Shown here piece by piece: positions 53,933-63,963 of a DNA stretch of 64,000 nt. The stretch is from Acidiluteibacter sp965660325 (GTDB taxonomy: Bacteria; Bacteroidota; Bacteroidia; Flavobacteriales_E; Vicingaceae), in NCBI GenBank assembly GCA_965660325.1, contig CBFHZL010000002.1, positions 10,070-74,069 on the forward strand, in the 5' to 3' direction. Position numbers and translations under genes: made by a program. The notes beneath the pieces were generated by a model. That model was not told where the DNA came from and made no database searches. It saw only the letters and a list, made by a program, of their open reading frames with translations. Every line of letters begins with the position of its first letter. Position 1 is the first letter of the stretch.

Positions 53933-56158
53933 CTACTTCATGCCTGCTTCAAGGATTTGGTTGAAGGTTTGACTCGGTCTCATTGCTTTCGCAACTAACT
54001 CTTTGTTTGGATAATAGTACCCTCCTAAATCCATAACTTTACCTTGAGCATTATTCATTTCCTCAACGATTTGTTGTTCGCTTTTACTTAAGTCGATTGC
54101 AATCTGCTCAAATAATGCTTTAAGGCTATCGTCTTCTTGCTGTCGAGCTAATGCTTCGGCCCAATATAATGCTAAATAAAAGTGGCTTCCTCGATTGTCT
54201 AACTCTCCGACTTTCCTAGAAGGAGATTTGCTGTTCATTAGCAACCGCTCTGTAGCCTCATCAAGACAATCTGCCAATAGCTGCGCTTTCTTATTATTAT
54301 TTTTCTCAGCAAGATGAGTTAATGAAACACTCAATGCTAAAAACTCACCTAATGAATCCCATCGCAGGTGATTTTCCTCTGTAAATTGTTCTACATGTTT
54401 TGGAGCCGATCCACCGGCACCTGTCTCAAATAATCCACCGCCATTCATCAATGGTACAATGGAAAGCATTTTTGCACTTGTTCCTAGCTCTAGAATTGGA
54501 AATAAATCAGTCAAATAATCACGCAATACATTCCCGGTAACAGAAATGGTGTTTTCTCCATTTTTCACACGCTCTAACGTGTATCGTGTCGCTTTTGCAG
54601 GTGACATTATCTGAATATTAAGCCCGTTGGTATCGTGGTTTTTCAAGTAATGATTTACCTTGGTGATTACTTGTGCATCGTGCGCTCTGTTTTCATCTAA
54701 CCAAAAAATCGTTGGCCAACCGGTAGCTCGTGCTCTATTTACGGCTAATTCTACCCAGTTTTCAATCGGAGCATCTTTCACTTGACACATTCTCCAAATA
54801 TCTCCAGCTTCTAAAGTATGCTCGAGCAAAGTACCACCATCTTTAGCCACCACTTTTACGATTCCATCATTTTGGATCTCAAACGTTTTATCATGAGAAC
54901 CATACTCTTCCGCTTTTTGGGCCATCAATCCCACATTTGGAACAGTTCCCATGGTCGTCGGGTCAAATGCTCCGTTTGCTTTACAGAATTGAATGGTTTC
55001 TTCGTAAATACTAGCGTAGCTACTATCAGGAATAATTGCTTTCGTGTCTTGCTGCTCTCCTTTTGCGTTCCACATCTGGCCTGATGTTCTTATCATCGCT
55101 GGCATGGATGCATCAATAATGACATCACTTGGAACATGTAGATTAGTAATTCCATTATCAGAATTGACCATCGCTATTGCAGGGCCGTCGTTTAGCTCTG
55201 TTTCAATCGCAGAGAGAACTTCTTTCTTTTTCTCTTCTCCCAGTTGACCAAGCTTATTGATTATAGCTCCTAATCCATCATTTGATTTAGCTCCTATAGA
55301 TTTAAAGTCATTTCCATATTGATCAAATAATTGCGGAAAGAACCGCTCCACTGCATGGCCAAAAATAATGGGATCAGAAACCTTCATCATGGTTGCCTTC
55401 ATGTGCAAGGAGTACAGTATGCCTTCTGCTTTTGCAGCTTCTTTTTGTTCATCTAAAAAGTCAATTAATGCGTCCTTACTTAAAAATGTAGCATCAATAA
55501 TTTCTCCTTTAAGCACTGGAGTGCTAGCCTTCAGAATAGTTTCAGTGCCGTCAGTAGCAACATGTATAATTTTTACATCATCATCTTGTGCTAACGTTAC
55601 AGACTTCTCATTGGTTGCAAAATCGTTGGCGCCCATTGTCGCTACATGAGATTTTGAATCTTTTGACCAAGCACCCATTCTGTGCGGATTTCTTTTCGCG
55701 TACTCTTTAACCGCTTTCGGAGCTCTTCGGTCAGAGTTTCCTTCACGAAGTACAGGGTTAACTGCACTTCCTTTAATTTTATCATAAGCAGCCTTTGCTT
55801 TTGCTTCTACTGCATTGTTTGGAGAAGTGGTGTAGTTAGGCACAGCAAAACCTTGCGATTGTAACTCTTTAATAGTAGCCAACAACTGCGGCATCGATGC
55901 GCTTATGTTGGGAAGTTTAATGATATTGGCATCAGCTGTTTTAGCCAATTCTCCTAGTTCTGCTAATGCGTCACTAACTTTTTGATCATCGGATAAGTAT
56001 TCTGGGAATGCCGCTAGTATTCTGCCTGCCAAGGAAATGTCACGTGTTTCTACTTCTACACCTGCTGCAGTAGTGAACGTTTTTATAATTGGTAGAAGTG
56101 AGTAAGTTGCTAATGCTGGAGCTTCATCTGTCTCCGTGTAAATGATCTTTTGTGACAT
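53933..56158 (-). CDS. icd: Isocitrate dehydrogenase (NADP+), monomeric type
   Basis: 741 residues from the ATG at 56158; the codon before is TTG. The size and segments (YTETDEAPALATYSLLPI at the start, KAVKEYAKRNPHRMG, WPTIFWLDENRAHD, LPIL-like LFPILELGTSAKMLSIVPLM and ETGAGGSAPKHVEQF) identify the large monomeric IDH-II. Reaction: isocitrate plus NADP+ to 2-oxoglutarate, CO2 and NADPH. It precedes no co-transcribed gene; aconitase, the preceding TCA enzyme, is 3.8 kb away on the same strand. Confidence 0.95.
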   Translation of the reverse strand: MSQKIIYTETDEAPALATYSLLPIIKTFTTAAGVEVETRDISLAGRILAAFPEYLSDDQKVSDALAELGELAKTADANIIKLPNISASMPQLLATIKELQSQGFAVPNYTTSPNNAVEAKAKAAYDKIKGSAVNPVLREGNSDRRAPKAVKEYAKRNPHRMGAWSKDSKSHVATMGANDFATNEKSVTLAQDDDVKIIHVATDGTETILKASTPVLKGEIIDATFLSKDALIDFLDEQKEAAKAEGILYSLHMKATMMKVSDPIIFGHAVERFFPQLFDQYGNDFKSIGAKSNDGLGAIINKLGQLGEEKKKEVLSAIETELNDGPAIAMVNSDNGITNLHVPSDVIIDASMPAMIRTSGQMWNAKGEQQDTKAIIPDSSYASIYEETIQFCKANGAFDPTTMGTVPNVGLMAQKAEEYGSHDKTFEIQNDGIVKVVAKDGGTLLEHTLEAGDIWRMCQVKDAPIENWVELAVNRARATGWPTIFWLDENRAHDAQVITKVNHYLKNHDTNGLNIQIMSPAKATRYTLERVKNGENTISVTGNVLRDYLTDLFPILELGTSAKMLSIVPLMNGGGLFETGAGGSAPKHVEQFTEENHLRWDSLGEFLALSVSLTHLAEKNNNKKAQLLADCLDEATERLLMNSKSPSRKVGELDNRGSHFYLALYWAEALARQQEDDSLKALFEQIAIDLSKSEQQIVEEMNNAQGKVMDLGGYYYPNKELVAKAMRPSQTFNQILEAGMK

Positions 56159-56278
56159 CAAAAAGGTAATTCTAAAATTAAGGATTCAATCATCTCTATT
56201 CGACATGACTATTTTAATTTCAAAATTAGGATTTTGAGCCCTTTTAATGAAATATTTTTATAACTACTATAAGAAATT

Positions 56279-58600
56279 TTAATTTTTGCAGGCATCACAC
56301 CATTCCTGCTTGACTTCAGGCGTTTTTAAATATAAATAATGCGCCTTATTTTCTTTAAATAGGCTACAAAATCGCTGCGAATCGTTCTTTTTAATCTGCA
56401 ATAAAAGTGCTGTGCGCTCTTGGTCACTCATTTCTGCAGAGGGGTAAGAAGAGATGCTAATTAATTGCTCTGCTATTTCGATATCAAAGCCCTTATTTAG
56501 TTGTTTATTTAAAATATCAGCTACCCATTTTATTTGCAATTGATACATAAAATACTGAGCATACATAATGGACTCCTCTTTTGAGTTGTTAGAGGTTATG
56601 ATATTAGTGTATGCAGCTTCAAGGCTTTTTTTACGTTCGCGTATATTTCCATTGTCGTAGTAATAGTCAGCAGTTAGTAAATGAAAGTTAGTGCTGAGTC
56701 GATTTAACTTTTCCGAATCTATTACTGCATTTGCGCTCGCTGATTTGTAATACTCTTCCCATTTTTCAGGAGTAACCGGAGCTTTTTTGCCAAGTTCCCA
56801 AGCGTATAGAATGGATAAGCAAAGGTTGTAAGCAACGACCTCATTGGTCTTGTCTACCAAATAGAGTCCTAGTAGGTTACGTCTTAATGTTTCTCGCTCC
56901 GATAAGTTGGGTTTTTTAATGTTGATTATTTGGGCAACGTGTGCATTTGAAATCAATGTCAAGTTATCAGCAGTTTGTTTAATTCCTGCAGGGGAAAGCG
57001 ATTTAATGGCTTCTTGATCTCCATTTCGTGCTCTTTTGATTAAAGCTGATTGGAGTGTCAGGGCAGATTCAATTTTATTGCGTTGAATGGCAGCGGATAG
57101 GTTTTGGCTGAGTTTCTCATTGGGAAAGTCCACCAAATCCTCTGTTTTTCCGATCACGATTTCTGTTTGGTGAACGCGCGTTAAAAATTCTTTTAGTTCA
57201 GGATCTTCAGAGGCCTTTAAGAAGTCGATTTTCTCTGCCTCATTAAGTTCCATCATTTCCAGGGCTATGGTCCGATTAGCAATAAATTTGTTGATTGTAT
57301 CTATTCGGTTTTTAATAATGACCTCTGAAACTTTAAAGTCTTCCTTTATTGATTTATTCAATTCTGCTGTTATGCTTTCGACTGAATCTATTATTATTGG
57401 GCTATAATTGTATGTCAGCTTTATATAATTTACTTTCTCAGCATCTTCTTTTAGTTGGTCTAGGTAACCAAAAATTTTATCTGTCTTTAATGATGGAAAT
57501 GTTTCTACGTTTAAAATAGATCCTATTGTATTGTCAGATAATTGAAGCTCCCATTGGGGATCAATCCAGTGAAGATTTTTTGCATCCATTTTATTGTAGG
57601 GGATGTAAACGCAGATGGCTGCCTCTTTGAATAGCAGTAAGTTTACGTTGGTCGTATTGGGGTCGTAGGATTCAGGTAGTTCTCCTAATTTAAACCTTTT
57701 GAGGTATTCTCCTTCTGGTGTTTTGTAATTAACCGTTCCTCCTTTTATAGGTCGCAAGAGAAGCCCTTCATGAAAATTACTCGGATATAATCCATTTCCT
57801 TCGCCACATTTAAATTGCTCTGCAGACACCAAATCAACGGCAAACCCATCGCGCCCATCTCCCAAAATTTCACTCAGTAATTCGCGGTCACTATTTTCCA
57901 AATAAATAACTCCATCTTGATCTATGCTTACTTTGTCTGACAGTAGTTCTGGTAGAAAAGGGTTTGTTCGGTTGAAACCATCACAAACAGATTTGTCGTA
58001 ATCTACTAAGGCATATTGATCTTTTCGGTCTTTGTCTCCTCTCAAGTCGAAAGGTGGTGAAGCAACCACGGCAATGATAGAAATTTCTTGTCGTTCCTCG
58101 TTAAAGCTTGCGGCAACACCAAGTGAAAAATAAGATGGATCTAAGATTATCGCTTCAGAATCCTCGTCCTCCATCCAAATCTGAACTGCTGTTTCCGCCG
58201 CTTTTTCGTAGGTGTTAATGGTTATTGGGTCAGTACCTGTTTTTATTTTTATTGGCAAACCTACTGTTGCTGTATAGATTAATTCACCCATCTCATAATG
58301 AAGCCCCCCATAGCTCTTTACTCGAAGTGTGACATCTTTATTATCCTCATCGGATTGTGTGTGCCCTTCCGTATTATTTTTTTGGTTGTATTCAGCTTGG
58401 TCAAATGCTGCAGCGTCTAATGTAGCTAATCGGAGTATAATGGGTAAGTTATGTTTTTCTCGCTGTATGTTAATCGCTTCTTGCAACTCCTCCTCCATCA
58501 GTAGCTGATCAAACTCTTCTAAATCTATTTTTTCTTCGTTCTGTGCAATTAGCCAAAGGGGGAATAAGGCTACAAGTAAAATGAAGCTGCTTTTTTTCAT
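56279..58600 (-). CDS. Secreted protein with N-terminal CAP (SCP-like) domain
   Basis: 773 residues with a signal peptide (cleavage near LIAQN). Residues about 30-195 resemble a CAP/SCP domain: helix ELQEAINIQREKHNLPIILR, helix LDAAAFDQAEYNQKN, HTQSDED and the final strands FSLGVAASFN and EISIIAVVAS. The other 550 residues have no recognised family: a mixed region then helices (KKNDSQRFCSL) and a Cys pair close to the C-terminus (EWCDACKN). No T9SS sorting domain. The preceding gene on the same strand encodes an OmpA-like protein, with a terminator between the two, so they are separate units. Confidence 0.6.
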   Translation of the reverse strand: MKKSSFILLVALFPLWLIAQNEEKIDLEEFDQLLMEEELQEAINIQREKHNLPIILRLATLDAAAFDQAEYNQKNNTEGHTQSDEDNKDVTLRVKSYGGLHYEMGELIYTATVGLPIKIKTGTDPITINTYEKAAETAVQIWMEDEDSEAIILDPSYFSLGVAASFNEERQEISIIAVVASPPFDLRGDKDRKDQYALVDYDKSVCDGFNRTNPFLPELLSDKVSIDQDGVIYLENSDRELLSEILGDGRDGFAVDLVSAEQFKCGEGNGLYPSNFHEGLLLRPIKGGTVNYKTPEGEYLKRFKLGELPESYDPNTTNVNLLLFKEAAICVYIPYNKMDAKNLHWIDPQWELQLSDNTIGSILNVETFPSLKTDKIFGYLDQLKEDAEKVNYIKLTYNYSPIIIDSVESITAELNKSIKEDFKVSEVIIKNRIDTINKFIANRTIALEMMELNEAEKIDFLKASEDPELKEFLTRVHQTEIVIGKTEDLVDFPNEKLSQNLSAAIQRNKIESALTLQSALIKRARNGDQEAIKSLSPAGIKQTADNLTLISNAHVAQIINIKKPNLSERETLRRNLLGLYLVDKTNEVVAYNLCLSILYAWELGKKAPVTPEKWEEYYKSASANAVIDSEKLNRLSTNFHLLTADYYYDNGNIRERKKSLEAAYTNIITSNNSKEESIMYAQYFMYQLQIKWVADILNKQLNKGFDIEIAEQLISISSYPSAEMSDQERTALLLQIKKNDSQRFCSLFKENKAHYLYLKTPEVKQEWCDACKN

Positions 58601-58610
58601 AATGATGGGA

Positions 58611-58644
58611 TAAAAAAATGGTTGTAATCAAAGATTACAACCAT
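58611..58644 (-). terminator. Terminator of the OmpA-like gene
   Basis: Perfect 12-bp stem ATGGTTGTAATC / GATTACAACCAT (58618-58629 and 58633-58644) with an AAA loop, followed on the minus strand by TTTTTTT. Confidence 0.9.
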
Positions 58645-58664
58645 CAATATTAAGGCGTTTACAG

Positions 58665-59840
58665 TTAATCTACAAACTCGAAAGTTACCTTTTTGTTGTT
58701 TGGATTGTTGTCCTCATGCACTGAAAAGTCCAAAACTACTCGACCCGTTAATCCTTTAGAATCAAAAAACTTTTTCATGCCAAATGCTCTTCCCTTTGCC
58801 AAGTTCTCAGCACTTCCTTCAGATTTGTTAGCGTGACCAATTGCTTTCAGTTTCCTTTTTGGATTCTTCTTCAAATAATCTGCTATTTGATCAAGAGTTG
58901 CAGTTTGGTCTGCAGCAAACTCTTTTGATCCATTTTCAAAGCTAATGGTTTGCTCCGTCACAGAGAATGGCTTTTCTGAAGCTGCTTTGCTTGCTTCTTT
59001 AGGTCCTTTAGTTCCATCGGAGTTTACGATAATTACATCTGCTTTATTATTGGCTTTATCTTTATCAGAAGTGGAGAATGATTTGAATTCTGTTTCCAAT
59101 GCTCCACCTGCAATTTTTTCACATACACAAGAGCTAGAAGGTTGTCCTTCCATGTCGATTACCGACACATTATCGACGTAATAGTATCCATTCATTTTTT
59201 GCGGCCCCCTAAACTCTCTTGATTGTTTTACTCGCTCAGTTACGGTGTTTTCTTCACTAAAGAAGTTTCCGATAGTGATGTATTTCTCATCTCCCATAGC
59301 TTCAAACTTCCCACAAATGGGAGTCCAGTCAAATTGCTTAATAACGGGTGAATTTCTAAGTTTCATAATTTGTGGCTTGAAATTTAGGTCACCCTCGTCT
59401 GTGCTTCCTACTGGGTCAGCAGACAATAATGCTCCTAAGTTATTTGAAGCATACTTTGATCTGTCTGAGAAGCTAACGTGAAACTTTACGCAGTAAGTTT
59501 TGCCGGCTTCCAACGTTTTGTTCAATTCTGTTTGTAGGTAAGACTTTGGAGAACGTCCGCGATATCCATAAAAATTAATACCCACATAATTGCCACCTTG
59601 TTGGGCTTTTTCTTCACCGTACATATTTTCTGGTACAGAAAACTCATCTGCTTTTGCATCTACACTGTAAAGGTCAACTGGTATTAAAGTTGCAGAGGTC
59701 CAAGGATATGCTAACTCAATTTTACCACCGGCTTTTATCTTTCCGTCTATTTCTTCAAAACTTGGATTAGGAACTAAATTTTCTTGTGCGATGCTTCCAA
59801 TAGAGATTAAAGAAGCAATTGTATAGATAATCTTTTTCAT
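58665..59840 (-). CDS. OmpA-like domain protein with N-terminal jellyroll-like region
   Basis: 391 residues with a signal peptide (cleavage near SIAQE). The N-terminus is a carbohydrate-binding-module-like sandwich (NLVPNPSFEE and YYVDNVSVID, with KTYCVKFHVSFSD). The C-terminal 95 residues form an OmpA-C-like domain: ISFENGSKEF, LDQIADYLKKNP, IGHANKSEGSAENLAKGRA. The peptidoglycan-binding Asp position (GHTD) is changed to N here, while the Arg of the NLxxGRA segment is kept, so diaminopimelate binding may be weaker. Expected to sit in the periplasm or outer membrane facing peptidoglycan. Family function unknown. Confidence 0.7.
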   Translation of the reverse strand: MKKIIYTIASLISIGSIAQENLVPNPSFEEIDGKIKAGGKIELAYPWTSATLIPVDLYSVDAKADEFSVPENMYGEEKAQQGGNYVGINFYGYRGRSPKSYLQTELNKTLEAGKTYCVKFHVSFSDRSKYASNNLGALLSADPVGSTDEGDLNFKPQIMKLRNSPVIKQFDWTPICGKFEAMGDEKYITIGNFFSEENTVTERVKQSREFRGPQKMNGYYYVDNVSVIDMEGQPSSSCVCEKIAGGALETEFKSFSTSDKDKANNKADVIIVNSDGTKGPKEASKAASEKPFSVTEQTISFENGSKEFAADQTATLDQIADYLKKNPKRKLKAIGHANKSEGSAENLAKGRAFGMKKFFDSKGLTGRVVLDFSVHEDNNPNNKKVTFEFVD

Positions 59841-59908
59841 AGTGTTTTTTTGTGCGATTGATTCAATAATTATACCAGTTCATAAAGATAAAGGAATCCT
59901 ACAACCTT

Positions 59909-59953
59909 AACAAACAAAAAAATCCCCATTCTCTGATAGAAAATGGGGATTTT
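59909..59953 (-). terminator. Terminator of the aconitase gene
   Basis: Stem AAAATCCCCATTT-type / AAATGGGGATTTT around a 10-base loop, followed on the minus strand by a T-rich run. Confidence 0.85.
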
Positions 59954-59972
59954 GAATTGCTTTTGAAGCGAC

Positions 59973-62243
59973 TTATGCGTTGTTCTGCTTTTTGATTAGG
60001 TTAAGAGCCGAACCCTCTTTAAACCATGCAATCTGCTGTGCATTGTAGGTATGATTCAATTTAATTTCATCTTTTGATCCATCTGTGTGCACCAACTCAA
60101 GTGTTAGTTGCTTGTCAGGAGCAAAGTTTTCTAAATCAATAAAGTTAAACGTATCTGCTTCTTGTATCTTGTCGTAGTCTGCTTCGTTATCAAACGTTAA
60201 TCCTAGCATACCTTGCTTTTTCAAGTTGGTTTCATGGATTCTTGCGAATGACTTTACAATCACAGCTACTACACCTAAGTGTCTTGGTTCCATTGCAGCA
60301 TGCTCTCTAGATGAACCTTCACCATAGTTGTGATCTCCAACTACTACAGAAGGAATGCCTTCTGCTTTGTAAGCTCTAGCTGTAGCAGGAACTGCGCCTT
60401 TTTCGCCAGTTAACTGGTTAACAACTTCGTTAGTTGCCTTTCCAAATGCATTTACAGCACCAATTAGGCAGTTGTCAGAAATATTATCTAAATGACCTCT
60501 GTATCTCAACCATGGACCTGCCATAGAAATGTGGTCAGTGGTACATTTTCCAAATGCTTTGATTAATAATTTAGCACCGGTAATGTTTTTGCCATCCCAA
60601 GCAGGAAATGGCTCTAACAATTGTAAACGATTAGAATCAGGAGCAACATTAATTTCTACCGCACTTCCATCTTCAGATGGTGCTTGGTATCCATTGTCTT
60701 CTACCGCAAAACCTAGATCAGGAAGTTCCATTCCTTTTGGCTCAGCTAATTTCACTTCTTCGCCTTTTTCGTTGGTTAGTGTATCTGTAATTGGATTAAA
60801 GTCTAGTCGACCGCTAATCGCAACAGCAGCTACCATTTCAGGAGAGGTTACAAAGGCATGTGTGTTTGGGTTACCATCTGCTCTTTTAGAGAAGTTTCTG
60901 TTAAACGAGTGAACGATAGAGTTCTTTTCTTCTTTTTCAGCACCAGCTCTGTCCCACTGTCCAATACACGGACCACAAGCGTTGGTAAATATGGTTACCG
61001 AAGGGAATTTTTTAAAGGTATCTAGTAAGCCATCTCGTTCAGCAGTAAATCTTACTTGCTCAGAACCAGGGTTGATTCCTAATTTAGAAACAGGCTTTAC
61101 TCCTTTATTAAATGCATCATCTACGATAGAAGCTGCACGGGTTAAATCTTCGTAAGAAGAGTTGGTACATGAACCAATTAATGCCCATTCAATATCTGTA
61201 GGCCAATCATTTTTTGCGGCTTTTTCACGCATTTCAGCAACAGGCGTTGCTAAGTCAGGCGTAAATGGACCGTTTAAATGCGGGCTCAATTTATCTAAAT
61301 CAATTTCAATTACTTGATCAAAGTATTGTTCTGGGTTTGCATATACTTCATCATCACCAGTTAAGTGATCAGCTACTTCATCAGCTAAGGCTACTACATC
61401 AGCTCTGTCTGTAGCTTTTAGGTAACGACGCATAGAATCGTCGTATCCAAAGGTAGAAGTTGTTGCACCGATCTCAGCACCCATGTTACAGATGGTTCCT
61501 TTTCCAGTACAAGAAAGGTTTTTTGCACCTTCGCCAAAGTATTCAACAATTGCTCCGGTTCCACCTTTTACCGTTAAAATTCCGGCCACTTTTAAAATAA
61601 TATCTTTTGCAGAAGTCCAACCATTTAGTCTTCCAGTTAATTTTACACCAATCAACTTTGGGAATTTTAATTCCCAAGGCATTCCTGCCATCACATCAAC
61701 GGCATCAGCACCACCTACACCAACTGCAACCATTCCTAGTCCGCCTGCATTTACAGTGTGTGAATCGGTACCAATCATCATTCCACCCGGGAAGGCATAG
61801 TTTTCTAATACTACCTGGTGAATAATTCCTGAACCTGGTTTCCAGAAACCAATACCGTATTTTTCACAAACAGAACTCAAGAAGTTGAATACTTCGTTGT
61901 TTTTGTTTAGCGACTCTTGAAGATCTTTATCTGCTCCGATCTTCGCTTGAATTAAGTGATCGGCATGAGCGGTAGAAGGTACTGCAACCTTTTTCTTTCC
62001 TGCTTGCATAAACTGCAATAAAGCCATCTGAGCAGTCGCATCTTGCATAGCAACTCTATCTGGTTTAAAATCAACGTATGATTTTCCTCGTTGAAATTCT
62101 TCTGTTGGAATTCCTTGCTCTAAGTGACTGTAAAGAATTTTCTCACTTAATGTTAACGGTCTATTGACAATTTTGCGAGCCGCCTCGATGCGTTCTCCCA
62201 TCACCTCATAAACCGCTTTGATCATTTCTATATCAAAAGCCAT
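59973..62243 (-). CDS. acnA: Aconitate hydratase, mitochondrial-type
   Basis: 756 residues. The 4Fe-4S cysteines are C359 (GSCTNSSYED), C423 and C426 (ACGPCIGQW). FPGGMMIGTDSHTVNAGGL, GDHNYGEGSSREHAAMEPR and IGAVNAFGKATN fit the aconitase swivel domain. It isomerises citrate to isocitrate. The length and motif set resemble eukaryotic mitochondrial aconitase, common in Bacteroidota; the symbol acnA is one choice (acn is also used). No other gene is close on its strand. Confidence 0.95.
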   Translation of the reverse strand: MAFDIEMIKAVYEVMGERIEAARKIVNRPLTLSEKILYSHLEQGIPTEEFQRGKSYVDFKPDRVAMQDATAQMALLQFMQAGKKKVAVPSTAHADHLIQAKIGADKDLQESLNKNNEVFNFLSSVCEKYGIGFWKPGSGIIHQVVLENYAFPGGMMIGTDSHTVNAGGLGMVAVGVGGADAVDVMAGMPWELKFPKLIGVKLTGRLNGWTSAKDIILKVAGILTVKGGTGAIVEYFGEGAKNLSCTGKGTICNMGAEIGATTSTFGYDDSMRRYLKATDRADVVALADEVADHLTGDDEVYANPEQYFDQVIEIDLDKLSPHLNGPFTPDLATPVAEMREKAAKNDWPTDIEWALIGSCTNSSYEDLTRAASIVDDAFNKGVKPVSKLGINPGSEQVRFTAERDGLLDTFKKFPSVTIFTNACGPCIGQWDRAGAEKEEKNSIVHSFNRNFSKRADGNPNTHAFVTSPEMVAAVAISGRLDFNPITDTLTNEKGEEVKLAEPKGMELPDLGFAVEDNGYQAPSEDGSAVEINVAPDSNRLQLLEPFPAWDGKNITGAKLLIKAFGKCTTDHISMAGPWLRYRGHLDNISDNCLIGAVNAFGKATNEVVNQLTGEKGAVPATARAYKAEGIPSVVVGDHNYGEGSSREHAAMEPRHLGVVAVIVKSFARIHETNLKKQGMLGLTFDNEADYDKIQEADTFNFIDLENFAPDKQLTLELVHTDGSKDEIKLNHTYNAQQIAWFKEGSALNLIKKQNNA

Positions 62244-62386
62244 GTGTTTCTTCTGTTAATGCGTTATTAAAGTTGAAATTAAGGTTGCGAATTTAACGAT
62301 TTTCAACCATTTTTAAAACCGTTCTTCACAATTTATCCTGCATCGGCAGGCATATTTAGTAATATTGTTATCAAATTACGTTAGGC

Positions 62387-63628
62387 ATGCAAGACGTTGT
62401 ATTAGAAAACATCAAGGAGTCGTTTAAGTCTGTTAGAAATCAGCTGCTTCGAACAGTATTGACGGTGCTGATTATTGCTATTGGAATTTGCGCTTTGGTT
62501 GGTATCCTTACTTCGATTGATGCCATAAAGGGATCCATTAGTAGCAATTTTAGTAGCATGGGGTCCAATACATTTTCTATTAAAAATGAGGGTAGTAATA
62601 TACGCATGGGGCGTCGGGGTAAAAAGGCAAAAGTATACCCGATCATTGATTTTGAGAATGCCCAAGACTTTAAAGATCAGTTTTCTTATCCTGCAACGGT
62701 ATCAGTTAGCTCTAGAGCAACTGCAACTGCTACATTAAAATATAAATCAGAGAAAACGAATCCCAATATTTTCGTTTTTGGTTGTGATGAGGATTACATC
62801 ATTACCTCAGGATATGAGGTAGCAGAAGGTCGAAATTTTTCTACTACAGAAGTCAATTCAGGAGCACACGTAGTGATTATCGGTCACGAAATTCGAACCA
62901 CACTTTTTGGGAGCAAGACAGCGGCTGTAGATAAAATTATTTCCATCGGTGCAAGCAAGTATCGTGTTGTAGGAGTGCTAGAAGAGAAAGGCAGTAGCAT
63001 GGGTTTTAGTGCAGATAAAAATGCACTCATTCCTTTGCAGAATGCCAGACAATACTTTTCATCAGCAAATACCTCTTACCTTATTAATGTAATGGTAGAA
63101 ACCCCTGATGAATTAGATGGGGCGATTGGAGAGGCAAAAGGCGCATTTCGAATTGTGCGAGGAGACCCTATAAAGGAAGAGGCCTCATTTGAAATTACGC
63201 GATCAGACAGTGTAGCGAGTTTGCTAATTGAAAACCTATCCATGGTGAGTTTTTCAGCTTACATCATCGGATTTATTACGTTGCTAGGCGCAGCTATTGG
63301 GTTGATGAACATAATGCTGGTTACCGTTACAGAGCGCACAAAGGAGATTGGCGTTAGAAAAGCGTTGGGTGCAAGTAGCCGGTTTATTCTAATGCAGTTC
63401 CTAGTAGAAGCAATTATCGTTTGCCAGATAGGAGGAGCCGTTGGTATTGTATTAGGGATTATTATCGGTAACGTAGTAGCTAGCTTCGTTGGCGCTGGCT
63501 TTATTATTCCTTGGGATTGGATGATTTTAGGAGTCGTACTTTGCGTAATCGTTGGTGTAGTTGCAGGAATTTATCCGGCTAAACGTGCAGCAGATCTAGA
63601 TCCCATTGAGTCGTTGCGATATGAGTAG
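62387..63628 (+). CDS. MacB/FtsX-type ABC transporter permease
   Basis: 413 residues. One N-terminal membrane segment (about 21-44) is followed by a large MacB periplasmic core (about 45-280) and three C-terminal membrane segments (about 290-410). ERTKEIGVRKALGAS (about 318-332) and AGIYPAKRAADLDPIESLRYE are the conserved cytoplasmic-loop and C-terminal motifs. It couples to a separate LolD/MacB-like ATPase; one such ATPase is at 13371-14093, but the distance makes pairing unproven. A small GC hairpin CCTGC-ATCG-GCAGG is 40 bases upstream. Confidence 0.92.
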   Translation: MQDVVLENIKESFKSVRNQLLRTVLTVLIIAIGICALVGILTSIDAIKGSISSNFSSMGSNTFSIKNEGSNIRMGRRGKKAKVYPIIDFENAQDFKDQFSYPATVSVSSRATATATLKYKSEKTNPNIFVFGCDEDYIITSGYEVAEGRNFSTTEVNSGAHVVIIGHEIRTTLFGSKTAAVDKIISIGASKYRVVGVLEEKGSSMGFSADKNALIPLQNARQYFSSANTSYLINVMVETPDELDGAIGEAKGAFRIVRGDPIKEEASFEITRSDSVASLLIENLSMVSFSAYIIGFITLLGAAIGLMNIMLVTVTERTKEIGVRKALGASSRFILMQFLVEAIIVCQIGGAVGIVLGIIIGNVVASFVGAGFIIPWDWMILGVVLCVIVGVVAGIYPAKRAADLDPIESLRYE

Positions 63629-63700
63629 TTCATTTGCCAATTTAGCAATGAGTTAATATAACAATTGGTCAATGTAATAATGAGTCAATTTAGTCATTCA

Positions 63701-63740
63701 TACTTTGTCATCCCGAGCGGAGTCGATGGATAAGACAAAG
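63701..63740. repeat. Intergenic palindromic repeat, copy 2
   Basis: Hairpin CTTTGTC-ATCC...GGAT-AAGACAAAG around GAGCGGAGTCGA, closely related to the copy at 33229-33269. The surrounding spacer (63629-63963) holds this copy, the inverted copy 3 and a terminator, and no gene that I can support. Confidence 0.7.
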
Positions 63741-63774
63741 GTTTAGAAGTGCCATTCTTAACTGGCATTTAGAT

Positions 63775-63814
63775 GTCTTTTGACGTGTTTCGACTTCGCT
63801 CAATAGGACAAAAG
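63775..63814. repeat. Intergenic palindromic repeat, copy 3, inverted relative to copy 2
   Basis: Its reverse complement carries TTTTGTCC and the core GAGCGAAGTCGA, matching copies 1 and 2 with changes. Placed 35 bases from copy 2 in opposite orientation, as in REP pairs. Confidence 0.55.
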
Positions 63815-63904
63815 ACCTGCCTTGGTATGACTTCTCTTGGTAGGGTGAAAGTTTTAGTTGGACTCGCCAGTAAATCAGATAAACCCGAGTACCGTATAGT
63901 ATCA

Positions 63905-63944
63905 GCAATAAAAAAACCTCTTTCGAATAAACGAAAGAGGTTTT
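63905..63944 (-). terminator. Terminator for the gene cut off by the right edge
   Basis: Perfect 13-bp stem AAAACCTCTTTCG / CGAAAGAGGTTTT with a 6-base loop, followed on the minus strand by a T7 run, 20 bases after a stop codon. Confidence 0.92.
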
Positions 63945-63963
63945 CAATATGATTGAGGTGTGA

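Noticed and set aside
62337..62350. Small GC hairpin CCTGC-ATCG-GCAGG upstream of the ABC permease, considered as a terminator
   Set aside because: It has no T run after it and a stem of only 5 bp; at most a local structure.
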